Origin: Flagellimonas meridianipacifica
Lineage (GTDB): Bacteria; Bacteroidota; Bacteroidia; Flavobacteriales; Flavobacteriaceae
Assembly: GCF_003001695.1 (NCBI RefSeq)
Contig: NZ_PVYX01000002.1
Coordinates: forward strand, 1,116,001-1,180,000
Reading direction: 5' to 3'
DNA: 64,000 nt
In this document: positions 25,568 to 33,181 of the stretch, piece by piece
How positions within the stretch are numbered: the first letter of the stretch is position 1
How the letters are laid out: each line of letters starts with the position of its first letter
The notes under the pieces: model-generated
Told to the model about the DNA's origin: nothing
Database searches by the model: none
Seen by the model: the letters and a program-made list of their open reading frames with translations, nothing else
Made by a program: the position numbers and the translations under genes

Positions 25568-25805
25568 CTTAATGTTCCAATTGTAATTTTTTTTCAAGTT
25601 TATAGAATAATGGACAAAACAGGAATTGAAGAAACAACAAAGTCCAAGTTGGTTTTTGTTCCTTCTTCACAGTAAAGAGAATGGTTTCAAGAGACTATTC
25701 CGAAAATAGTTATATCAACCCAAAACCCTCATTCATCAAAAGAAGGTGACAAACCTTTCCTTCAACCAGTATATTCAGCAGTATTTGAATTTTTAAAATC
25801 AAATC

Positions 25806-27338
25806 ATGCTGACAAAAATATACGGAAGTGCGGTTTTTGGTATTGAAGCTATCACAGTTGTTGTAGAGGTAAATGTTGACAAAGGCATTGGATATCATCT
25901 GGTGGGTCTTCCAGACAATGCTATCAAAGAAAGTCAATATCGGATAGCAGCCGCACTTAACAATAATGGGTTTAAAATTCCAGGGAAACGTATAACAATC
26001 AACATGGCCCCCGCCAATCTTAGGAAAGAAGGTTCAGCTTATGATTTGACCCTTAGTATAGGAATACTTGCAGCATCCAAACAAATTGATGGACCTAACT
26101 TGGAAGACTTCATCATAATGGGAGAACTTTCTTTGGATGGAAGTCTGCAACCTATAAAAGGTACACTGCCCATTGCATTGAAGGCCAAAGAGGAAGGTTT
26201 TAAAGGTTTTATTCTCCCAAAAGCCAATGCGGAAGAAGCTGCCGTTGTAAATGGGTTGAATGTTTACCCCATGGAAAACATAGCACAGGTCATTGACTTT
26301 TTTAATGGAAAAGGTGAAGTTGAACCTGTAGAAGTCAAGAATTTCTCGGCTCAAGACGAGGGGAGTATATTAAATGACTTTGACTTTTCAGATGTAAAGG
26401 GGCAGGAAACTGTAAAAAGATGCATGGAGATTGCCGCTGCTGGCGGACATAATCTTATCCTCATTGGTCCGCCAGGAGCAGGGAAGACTATGTTGGCCAA
26501 ACGTTTACCCTCTATCCTTCCTCCCATGACATTGGATGAAGCCTTGGAAACCACTAAAATCCATAGTGTAGTGGGAAAGACCAAGGACCATGGATTGATG
26601 AGACAACGTCCTTTTCGCAATCCACATCATACCATAAGCAGCGCTGCTTTGGTAGGAGGTGGGAGTTATCCACAACCTGGTGAAATCTCCCTCTCTCACA
26701 ATGGGGTTCTATTTCTGGACGAACTTCCGGAATTCGAACGTCGAGTTTTGGAGGTCATGCGTCAACCTATGGAGGATAGGGAGGTAACCATAGCCCGAAC
26801 CCGTTTTGCTGTGACCTATCCTTGCAGTTTTATGCTGGTGGCCAGTATGAATCCTAGTCCAAGCGGGTATTTTAACGATCCAAATGCTCCAATGACTTCG
26901 TCCCATGCAGAAATGAAGCGTTATCTTAATAAGATTTCTGGGCCCTTATTGGATCGGATAGATATACATATTGAGGTTAGCTCCGTACCTTTTGATAAGC
27001 TTTCCGAAAAAAGAAAAGGCGAAAGCAGCCTTCTAATCCGACGACGCGTTGTTGAAGCCCGTCAGTTACAGACTCAGCGTTTTTCTAAAATTGAACACAT
27101 TCACTACAACGCGCAGATGAGTACAAAAATGATTCGCAAATTTTGCAACCTAAATCCTGATTCACTCAGTTTATTGAAACATGCCATGGAACGTCTCAAT
27201 TTATCGGCAAGAGCTTACGATAGAATACTAAAAGTGGCAAGAACCATTGCAGATTTACAGAATAACGAGAACGTACTGAGTGAACATATTTCTGAAGCTA
27301 TACAATATAGAAGCTTGGATAGGGAAGGGTGGTTCTAG
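25806..27338 (+). CDS. comM: YifB/ComM-family Mg-chelatase-like AAA ATPase
   Basis: A 510-residue hexameric AAA+ helicase. Its homologue ComM promotes branch migration during natural transformation. The N-terminal ChlI-like domain (GIGYHLVGLPDNAIKESQYR) leads to Walker A GPPGAGKT with Lys227, then the Mg-chelatase motif HHTISSAALVGGGSYPQPGE, LFLDELPEFERRVLEVMRQP (Walker B), RFNDP-like contact YFNDPNAPM, and the C-terminal domain with NLSARAYDRILKVARTIADL. The protein is full length. A decayed copy of its last ~42 codons lies 1.6 kb downstream, beyond the serine hydrolase. The 238 bp upstream hold no gene I trust. Confidence 0.95.
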   Translation: MLTKIYGSAVFGIEAITVVVEVNVDKGIGYHLVGLPDNAIKESQYRIAAALNNNGFKIPGKRITINMAPANLRKEGSAYDLTLSIGILAASKQIDGPNLEDFIIMGELSLDGSLQPIKGTLPIALKAKEEGFKGFILPKANAEEAAVVNGLNVYPMENIAQVIDFFNGKGEVEPVEVKNFSAQDEGSILNDFDFSDVKGQETVKRCMEIAAAGGHNLILIGPPGAGKTMLAKRLPSILPPMTLDEALETTKIHSVVGKTKDHGLMRQRPFRNPHHTISSAALVGGGSYPQPGEISLSHNGVLFLDELPEFERRVLEVMRQPMEDREVTIARTRFAVTYPCSFMLVASMNPSPSGYFNDPNAPMTSSHAEMKRYLNKISGPLLDRIDIHIEVSSVPFDKLSEKRKGESSLLIRRRVVEARQLQTQRFSKIEHIHYNAQMSTKMIRKFCNLNPDSLSLLKHAMERLNLSARAYDRILKVARTIADLQNNENVLSEHISEAIQYRSLDREGWF

Positions 27339-27540
27339 AGTATGTTTTTTTAGGCTATCAGTTCATAAAACCATTTTATCTGAAGATGGCAATAACTCAT
27401 GTATTGCTTAAATAGGTTTTCGTTATTTTTAGGCGGGACTTGTTAAAAGTACCGGAATATATAATAATTAGTGGATTACTGGGTTTAATATCGAAAGGCC
27501 CTTGGGTCATTCCCGACTTGGACTAAAGCTATTTTTGAAT

Positions 27541-28830
27541 ATGTATCGATTTAAAGTCTTCGCTGGATTGGCGAGTTTGTTTCTTTTTCTATTTTTTTTC
27601 GTGTTAAACGGCAATGGCTCCGTTTCAGAAACTTATGCTCCAACAGAAGCCTTTGATGAAGATATCTATGCATCCCTAAAACAGAATGCCAGGGTATTGG
27701 ACAAAGAACTACAGATTGCCGTGCAAAGGGCGGTTGACTCCTATTTCGATAGGGCCATAGCTTCTGGAGAAGTTGTGGGCGCCGGCGTAAGCATTGTGAA
27801 GGGAAAACAAGTGCTCTTGGCAGATGGTTTTGGAACAAGGAATAGCCTTACAGGGAAAAAGGTAGATGGGCAAACTGTTTTTCGACTGGGTTCGCTTTCA
27901 AAGGGATTTACAGGGATTCTTGCCTCAGATTTAAAGGGAGAAGGAAAATTAACTTGGGAAGACAAGGTCAGTGACTGCATTCCGGAATTTGAGCTAGGAG
28001 ATGGGGAGAATACCAAAAACATAACCTTGGCCCATTTATTATCGCATACCTCGGGAGCGCCCTATCACAGCTTCACAAATCTGGTTGAGGCCGGGCTATC
28101 TCTCAATGAAATCGCAAGTCGATTCGCTGAGGTAGAACCTATAAGCAGGCCTGGGGAAATATATAGCTATCAAAATGCGCTATTTGCGCTTTCTGGGGAG
28201 ATTATGGAGAGGGTTACTGGGCAAGACATTACCACATCCCTGGAGGAACGATTTTTCAATCCGCTTGAAATGTGTGCTACCACCATGGACTTTGATGAAC
28301 TCAGGAAAACGGAAAATAAAGCCAAACCTCATGTCAAGTCTAGGCATGGATGGAGGTCTGGAAAGCTAACTGACTCGTACTTTAATGCCGTTGCTGCCGG
28401 GGGCATCAATTCCAATGCTGAGGATATGGCCAAATGGATGCAGTTTTTGCTAGGCCATCGTCCCGATGTAATGGCACACGAAGCCTTGCAGGAGGCATTT
28501 ACACCCTTTATTAAGATACCTGGGAGACACAAGTATTATCAACGCTGGCCGGGACATACGGCCTCGTATTATGGCTTTGGTTGGAGAATTCATACCTACC
28601 AATCAAATAATTCAGGGGTAGAAAACACCATATGGCACCATGGGGGAAGCGTTAACCACTTCCGCAATGAGATAGCGGTCTTTCCTGAGGAAGACTTGGG
28701 TATTTGCGTACTGCTGAATAACCAGTCTAGGATAGCTCAAAGGGTGATTAATGACCTTTACAGCGTTGTTAAGGAGGCCATTCAGGTTCACACAAGCAAA
28801 AAAACGCCTCTGAATCCGGTCAGTAGCTAA
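27541..28830 (+). CDS. Class-C beta-lactamase-like serine hydrolase
   Basis: A 429-residue exported hydrolase. The N-terminal hydrophobic segment (FAGLASLFLFLFFFVLNG) is a signal peptide or anchor. The catalytic motifs of the S12/AmpC fold are present: Ser118-x2-Lys121 (RLGSLSKGFTG), the Tyr210-x-Asn212 motif (SYQNALFAL), and a late HGG (IWHHGGSVNHF) in place of KTG. Family members include beta-lactamases, D-aminopeptidases and esterases, and the substrate is not predictable. ATG 27541 is preferred to TTG 27502 because it starts the signal sequence. It sits between comM and a remnant of a second comM tail, so it may have been acquired (inference). No adjacent peptide-processing gene helps. 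Confidence 0.88.
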   Translation: MYRFKVFAGLASLFLFLFFFVLNGNGSVSETYAPTEAFDEDIYASLKQNARVLDKELQIAVQRAVDSYFDRAIASGEVVGAGVSIVKGKQVLLADGFGTRNSLTGKKVDGQTVFRLGSLSKGFTGILASDLKGEGKLTWEDKVSDCIPEFELGDGENTKNITLAHLLSHTSGAPYHSFTNLVEAGLSLNEIASRFAEVEPISRPGEIYSYQNALFALSGEIMERVTGQDITTSLEERFFNPLEMCATTMDFDELRKTENKAKPHVKSRHGWRSGKLTDSYFNAVAAGGINSNAEDMAKWMQFLLGHRPDVMAHEALQEAFTPFIKIPGRHKYYQRWPGHTASYYGFGWRIHTYQSNNSGVENTIWHHGGSVNHFRNEIAVFPEEDLGICVLLNNQSRIAQRVINDLYSVVKEAIQVHTSKKTPLNPVSS

Positions 28831-28923
28831 CTCCCGGCCCTCCGGAATCAGCAGGAACGTGAACTAAATAACCTCCCGGCTGTTTTCCTTGCGTATTTCC
28901 TCGTCATTATTATGAGATTGGTC

Positions 28924-29048
28924 AGAGTGTATGACTGTATTTTAAAGTAGCAAGAACAACTGCAGATTTACAGAATAGCGAGAACATTCTGAGTTAACTA
29001 TCTCTCCGGAGCTATACAATATAAAGCTTGGGCAGAGAAGAATGGCTG
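28924..29048 (+). pseudogene. Decayed copy of the 3' end of comM
   Basis: About 125 bp that match the last ~42 codons of the intact comM (27214-27338) at roughly four in five bases, with small indels. Read with frame corrections it gives RVYDCILKV-ARTTADLQNSENILS, against RAYDRILKV-ARTIADLQNNENVLS in ComM, followed by a nonsense change (GAA to TAA), then AIQY and SLGREEWL against AIQY and SLDREGWF. Two one-base deletions and the nonsense codon make it non-functional. Its end lies 8 bp from the end of the next gene. The divergence means it is not a recent tandem copy: either it came with foreign DNA, or it is the displaced original comM end. Confidence 0.85.
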
Positions 29049-29055
29049 ACCTAAA

Positions 29056-29499
29056 CTAAATAACCTTAATGTTTGCTTTCAAACTGGAAATAATACCTAG
29101 AATGTTTTCAACGGTATCATCCAAATAGTATTTAACGGTCAGATGTGGAATTCGAATCGTGGTAAACCCGTTTTTGAAAGAATGCATCGATTCCTCCAGA
29201 TCCTTTAAAGCTTGCTCATGGGTTATCAGGTCATACTCAGTGTCAATTTCAATGTTCAACTTTACTCTTGAGAATGCAATGTCCACGGATTTGTTACCAT
29301 CCCACCATTCAAGCATAGGTTGGGCTCCTCTCTCTTTTAAAGCATAAAACAATTGAATAGCCTCCAGAGGCGTGTTATTGTTTAAGATGATTCTCTTTAT
29401 GAGTTTAAGATGTTTTTCACAAAGGGCAACACCAATAACATCGTACGAGGCTTCATATTCTTCATGGGTAATCTTAGTACCACATTCCTTACAGGTCAT
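29056..29499 (-). CDS. Small zinc-finger and endonuclease-fold-like protein
   Basis: A 147-residue soluble protein. The N-terminal CKECG (Cys3, Cys6) and LCEKHL (Cys27, His30) look like a Zn-binding knuckle. The rest resembles the DUF559/Vsr-type PD-(D/E)XK nuclease fold: Glu64 (MLEWWDGNK), Asp73 (SVDIAF), then Glu84-Ile-Asp86 (NIEIDTEYD) and the helix HEQALKDLEESMHSFKNGF. Catalysis is inferred from the motif, not shown. The start is ATG at 29499. The gene is antisense to comM and the serine hydrolase, and its 3' end lies 8 bp from the decayed comM tail. DNA metabolism next to comM would be consistent with a role in DNA uptake or repair, which is speculation. Confidence 0.65.
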   Translation of the reverse strand: MTCKECGTKITHEEYEASYDVIGVALCEKHLKLIKRIILNNNTPLEAIQLFYALKERGAQPMLEWWDGNKSVDIAFSRVKLNIEIDTEYDLITHEQALKDLEESMHSFKNGFTTIRIPHLTVKYYLDDTVENILGIISSLKANIKVI

Positions 29500-29599
29500 A
29501 AGTATTGGTCGGTTAAGTTCAATAATTCGATTTGGGATTATTATAACTCTACCATTTTCATATTCGTATAAAGTGGAGCCTATCTAGGGGTATTTTTTA

Positions 29600-29636
29600 G
29601 ACGAAATGCATTTTTTTGGATGAAATGCATCTTTTA
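29600..29636 (+). promoter_or_regulatory. Two tandem 18-bp repeats with ATGCAT cores, possible operator
   Basis: GACGAAATGCATTTTTTT (29600-29617) and GATGAAATGCATCTTTTA (29619-29636) are direct repeats with a 19-bp period, near two helical turns. The first contains the perfect palindrome AAATGCATTT. They lie 42-78 bp before the transporter ATG, upstream of a weak -7-like TAATTTCA (29650-29657), where a repressor or activator would bind. The regulator is unknown. Confidence 0.45.
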
Positions 29637-29677
29637 TTTCAAAAGAGTTTAATTTCATCGACAACAATTAAAAGCAT

Positions 29678-30874
29678 ATGCTAAAAAAAATTGGCCCTGG
29701 AATATTGGTTGCTGCTGCCTTTGTTGGCCCGGGAACTATTACCATTTGCACTATAGCGGGTGTGGAGTTTGGATTTGCGCTTATCTGGGCTCTTGTGGTA
29801 TCCATACTCTGTACTATAATTCTCCAAGAAATGGCCGGAAGGATAGGAGTTGTTACCCAAAAAGGTTTGGTGAATGTTATTGGGGGTCAATTAACAACAA
29901 AGTGGACTAAGAATCTAGTTTTGGGCATTGTGCTCGCTGCCATTCTGATTGGAAACGCTGCATACGAAGCAGGTAATATTGGTGGCGCTACCTTAGGCTT
30001 GAATGCAATTTTCGAGATGCCTTTTGATTTTCCTATTTATCCACTCTTAATAGGATTTTTGGCTTTTGCTATTCTTTGGTTTGGAAGTTATAAATCACTT
30101 GAAAAAATGTTCATGGGTTTGGTAGGTGTTATGGGTCTTTGCTTTGTGATTGCAGCGTTTATAACTAAACCTTCATTCTCAGAAATGCTCAAGGGAGCTT
30201 TCCTACCTTCTTTGCCTAAGGGAAGTTTACTGACCATAGTTGCCTTGGTAGGGACAACAGTAGTACCATATAATCTTTTTCTTCACGCTTCTTTGGTAAA
30301 GGAAAAGTGGAGTTCTGAAAAGGACCTGTCTTTCATGCGCTGGGACACAGTTGTTTCCGTTGGAGTGGGGGGGCTGGTTTCCATAGCGATAATTGTTACC
30401 GCTGCCGCCACAGATTTGGATAATGTTGCGAATGCTGTGGATATGGCAAAAAGTATGGAGCCTCTTTTTGGAAAAATGGCGCTTTATTTTATGGGCCTCG
30501 GCCTTCTTTTGGCTGGAATTACTTCTGCGATTACTGCCCCTTTAGCAGCTGCCTACGTGGCAAGTAGTTGTTTTGGTTGGAGGGACGGGATGAGAGATTC
30601 CAAATTTCGATTAATTTGGATTTCAATTCTTTTCTTAGGGGTGTTTTTCCTTTCTTTTGATATAAAACCGATACAGGTTATTCAATTTGCCCAGGTGGCC
30701 AATGGAATATTATTACCGGTAATGGCAATACTTCTTTTATGGATGGTTAATCAAAGGAAAGTAATGGGTGACCATGTTAATAAGCCTTTTCAAAATAGTA
30801 TTGCTGTGCTCATCGTACTGTTCGCTATATTTTTGGGAGTAAAAAGCATTTTTAAGGTATTGGAGTTCTTTTAG
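29678..30874 (+). CDS. NRAMP-related transporter of the oxoprolinase operon
   Basis: A 398-residue protein with about eleven transmembrane helices that follows the NRAMP/SLC11 fold (GPGILVAAAFVGPGTITICTI; VGTTVVPYNLFLHASLVKEKW). In NRAMP metal transporters the first helix has DPGN and the sixth has MPH. Here they are G17-P18-G19-T20 and V196-P197-Y198, so the acidic and methionine ligands for Mn/Fe are gone. It is directly followed, with no gap, by pxpA, pxpB and pxpC, which cleave 5-oxoproline. A role in 5-oxoproline uptake is therefore likely from context. B. subtilis has the same pairing in ycsG-ycsF. The transported substrate has not been shown for this protein. Confidence 0.82.
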   Translation: MLKKIGPGILVAAAFVGPGTITICTIAGVEFGFALIWALVVSILCTIILQEMAGRIGVVTQKGLVNVIGGQLTTKWTKNLVLGIVLAAILIGNAAYEAGNIGGATLGLNAIFEMPFDFPIYPLLIGFLAFAILWFGSYKSLEKMFMGLVGVMGLCFVIAAFITKPSFSEMLKGAFLPSLPKGSLLTIVALVGTTVVPYNLFLHASLVKEKWSSEKDLSFMRWDTVVSVGVGGLVSIAIIVTAAATDLDNVANAVDMAKSMEPLFGKMALYFMGLGLLLAGITSAITAPLAAAYVASSCFGWRDGMRDSKFRLIWISILFLGVFFLSFDIKPIQVIQFAQVANGILLPVMAILLLWMVNQRKVMGDHVNKPFQNSIAVLIVLFAIFLGVKSIFKVLEFF

Positions 30875-31618
30875 ATGAAGAAATGGTATGTAGATTTTAA
30901 TTGTGATGTAGGAGAAGGAGTAGGTAACGAGGCTGAACTTTTCCCGTTTATTAGTTCATGCAATATTGCATGTGGGGGTCATGCGGGAGATGGTTCTTCT
31001 ATGTTTGAAATAATCAAATTGGCGAAAACACATAAGGTTAAAATCGGCGCTCACCCATCTTATCCGGATAAGCCCAATTTTGGCAGAAAAGTAATGGACA
31101 TTTCAAATGACGCTTTGCTGAATAGCCTATCTGAGCAACTATCAATTTTTGGCAAAATCGCAAGACAGGAAGGAGTCCCTGTACATCATATAAAACCGCA
31201 TGGAGCTTTGTACAATCAAATTGCCAAAGATGCTGAATTGGCCCAATTGTTTTTGGAAGCGGTTCGGGAATCAGGTTTAACAAAGAAGATTTATACATTG
31301 TCTGGTTCCCAAGTGGCACTTTTAGCTAAAGCAAATGACATGGAAGTATCCTTCGAAGCTTTTGCAGACAGAAACTACAATGAGGATGGGACATTGGTTT
31401 CAAGAACCCATAAAAGCGCACTGATTTCAAAACCGGAAAAGGTGCTTCAACATGTTTTACCTATAATACAAAAAGGAGAAGTAGTGACTTTGTCAGAAAA
31501 AAGTATAAAAATTCAGGCTGATACTATTTGTGTTCATGGAGATACCCCAACAGCATTGCAAATATTACAGTATCTTTCTAAAGAATTGCCAAAACATAAC
31601 GTAGTTTTAAGCAAGTGA
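30875..31618 (+). CDS. pxpA: 5-oxoprolinase subunit A (LamB/YcsF family)
   Basis: A 247-residue cytoplasmic subunit of the ATP-dependent 5-oxoprolinase PxpABC, which opens 5-oxo-L-proline to glutamate. The signature runs from FNCDVGEGVGNEAELFPFIS through SCNIACGGHAGD, then GAHPSYPDKPNFGR, HIKPHGALYNQ and EAFADRNYNEDGTLVSR, all of which are conserved in LamB/YcsF proteins. The length is usual. It abuts the transporter stop at 30874 and overlaps pxpB by 4 bp (GTGA), so the set is one transcript with coupled translation. Confidence 0.96.
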   Translation: MKKWYVDFNCDVGEGVGNEAELFPFISSCNIACGGHAGDGSSMFEIIKLAKTHKVKIGAHPSYPDKPNFGRKVMDISNDALLNSLSEQLSIFGKIARQEGVPVHHIKPHGALYNQIAKDAELAQLFLEAVRESGLTKKIYTLSGSQVALLAKANDMEVSFEAFADRNYNEDGTLVSRTHKSALISKPEKVLQHVLPIIQKGEVVTLSEKSIKIQADTICVHGDTPTALQILQYLSKELPKHNVVLSK

Positions 31619-32349
31619 AAGAAGTTCCCCTAACTATAAGACCCTTCGGAGAAAAGGCTGTTTTGGTTGAATGGCCCAATGAGGTTAAGGAATCCATTTT
31701 AAATGATATTCTTGCGTTTGTAAAAGCTTTTACAAACGAATATCAAAGCGAATGGGAGTTGGTTCCAGCGTATAATTCCGTTACCATGATTTGGTTATCA
31801 GCAGTAAAACTGGACTTTGATTATGCAAAAGCCCAGGTTTTGGGAATTCACAAGAATAATACCCAGCCCATTCAAAATGAGCGTTTTCTTTGGAAACTAC
31901 CTGTATGCTATGATACTGAATTTGGTATTGATCTTCTGGAAACTGCAGAATCATTGGGTTTGAGTGAAGATGAACTGATAAAACAGCATACCTCTCAAGA
32001 GTATATCGTATTTGGAATCGGATTTTTACCAGGTTTTATGTATCTGGGGGGATTGCCTGAAACTTTGCAACTAGCAAGGCGAAAAGCCCCAAGGCTTCAT
32101 GTAGAAAAGGGCTCGGTTGGCCTAGCAGGAAAACAGACAGGAATATACCCACAAGATTCTCCAGGAGGTTGGAACATAATTGGCAATTGCCCAATACCTG
32201 TATTTGATGCTTCTAAAGAAAAACCATGCTTTATAAGTGCAGGAGATAAAATCCAGTTTCAATCCATTTCAAAAGCGGAGCACGACTTACGGAAAATTGA
32301 AAGTGATATAGGAATTTATAATATTGAAAAGACCCCCTTGGATGCTTAA
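31615..32349 (+). CDS. pxpB: 5-oxoprolinase subunit B
   Basis: A 244-residue subunit of PxpABC, formerly allophanate hydrolase subunit 1 (KipI-like). The N-terminal ferredoxin-like part (TIRPFGEKAVLVEWP) and the core IGFLPGFMYLGGLPETLQLARRKAPR (key residues GFLPGFMYLGGL), followed by SVGLAGKQTGIYPQDSPGGW, are diagnostic. The start is GTG at 31615 overlapping the pxpA stop, because the family begins about ten residues before the FGEKAVLVEW block. It overlaps pxpC by 8 bp when that gene starts at 32342. It is structural and catalytic together with subunit C. Confidence 0.95.
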   Translation: MKEVPLTIRPFGEKAVLVEWPNEVKESILNDILAFVKAFTNEYQSEWELVPAYNSVTMIWLSAVKLDFDYAKAQVLGIHKNNTQPIQNERFLWKLPVCYDTEFGIDLLETAESLGLSEDELIKQHTSQEYIVFGIGFLPGFMYLGGLPETLQLARRKAPRLHVEKGSVGLAGKQTGIYPQDSPGGWNIIGNCPIPVFDASKEKPCFISAGDKIQFQSISKAEHDLRKIESDIGIYNIEKTPLDA

Positions 32350-33181
32350 ATTCTTAAAATCAGGATTTTATACTACGTTGCAGGACTTTGGGCGATTTGG
32401 ATATCGGAATATTGGAGTTCCTGTTTCCGGAGTTATGGATGAGGTTTCTGTAAAAAAGGCGAATGTATTATTGGAAAACAGGGAAGAAGACGCCGTCTTG
32501 GAAATTACAATGACAGGTCCAACCTTACTGTTTGAATCCCCTACCTATATATGTCTCTCTGGTGCCCATATGTCACCTACACTGAACAATGAGCCTATTG
32601 AAAACTATAAGGTAATTAAGGTTGAGTCAGGGGATATTCTTTCTTACGGAAAATTGGAAAGTGGTTTTAGGGCTTATTTGGCTGTAAAAGGTGGATTCCG
32701 TGGAAATAGGATATTGGGAAGTCATTCCCAATACTACCCAGTAACACCAAAAAAATGTTTTAAAGATGCTGATGAAGTTCCATATTCACCTATAAAACAC
32801 TACGAATCAATTATTTCGGAGTTAAAACTCGAAGACCATCTCAAAAAACTGAATGTGGACGTCTTTAAAGGACCAGAGTTTTCAATACTGACCGACGCTC
32901 ATTTGGAGCTCCTCTTTTCTAAGGTTTTTACGATTTCCAAAGAGAACAACAGAATGGCATATCAACTTACAGAAGAAATAGGAACACATTCCCATTCCAT
33001 AGTAACTTCGGGAACGCTGCCGGGAACAGTTCAATTGACTCCTGCCGGAAGATTGATAATATTAATGAAGGATGGGCAAACCACTGGAGGATATCCAAGG
33101 GTACTACAATTATCAGATAAGTCGATTAGTATTCTGGCACAAAAGAAATTTGGCGACATGGTCTCATTCAAACTCGTCTAG
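32342..33181 (+). CDS. pxpC: 5-oxoprolinase subunit C
   Basis: A 279-residue subunit, formerly allophanate hydrolase subunit 2 (KipA-like), of the carboxylase-like 5-oxoprolinase. The family blocks are FLKSGFYTTLQDFGRFGYRN, then AVLEITMTGPTLLFES, FRAYLAVKGGF, SHSIVTSGTLPGTVQLTPAG and TTGGYPRVLQL. ATG 32342 is used in place of the TTG 18 bp upstream since PxpC proteins begin close to the LKSGFYTTLQD motif. The stop forms CTAG (33178-33181) together with the stop of the convergent nitroreductase, so the two transcripts must overlap. Confidence 0.95.
   Translation: MLKFLKSGFYTTLQDFGRFGYRNIGVPVSGVMDEVSVKKANVLLENREEDAVLEITMTGPTLLFESPTYICLSGAHMSPTLNNEPIENYKVIKVESGDILSYGKLESGFRAYLAVKGGFRGNRILGSHSQYYPVTPKKCFKDADEVPYSPIKHYESIISELKLEDHLKKLNVDVFKGPEFSILTDAHLELLFSKVFTISKENNRMAYQLTEEIGTHSHSIVTSGTLPGTVQLTPAGRLIILMKDGQTTGGYPRVLQLSDKSISILAQKKFGDMVSFKLV

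Noticed and set aside
25610-25675. 21-codon frame before comM (MDKTGIEETTKSKLVFVPSS plus Gln)
   Set aside because: It is short, has no sign of conservation, and lies in a low-complexity spacer. It is not clearly a gene.
28831-28890. Short repeat CTCCCGGC on both sides of the end of the serine hydrolase gene
   Set aside because: Only eight bases are shared and there is no target-site or terminal-repeat structure, so it does not support a mobile element.
29678-30874. Calling the transporter a Mn2+/Fe2+ NRAMP protein
   Set aside because: The Asp/Asn of DPGN and the Met/His of MPH are replaced, and the operon is for 5-oxoproline, so a metal role is not supported.
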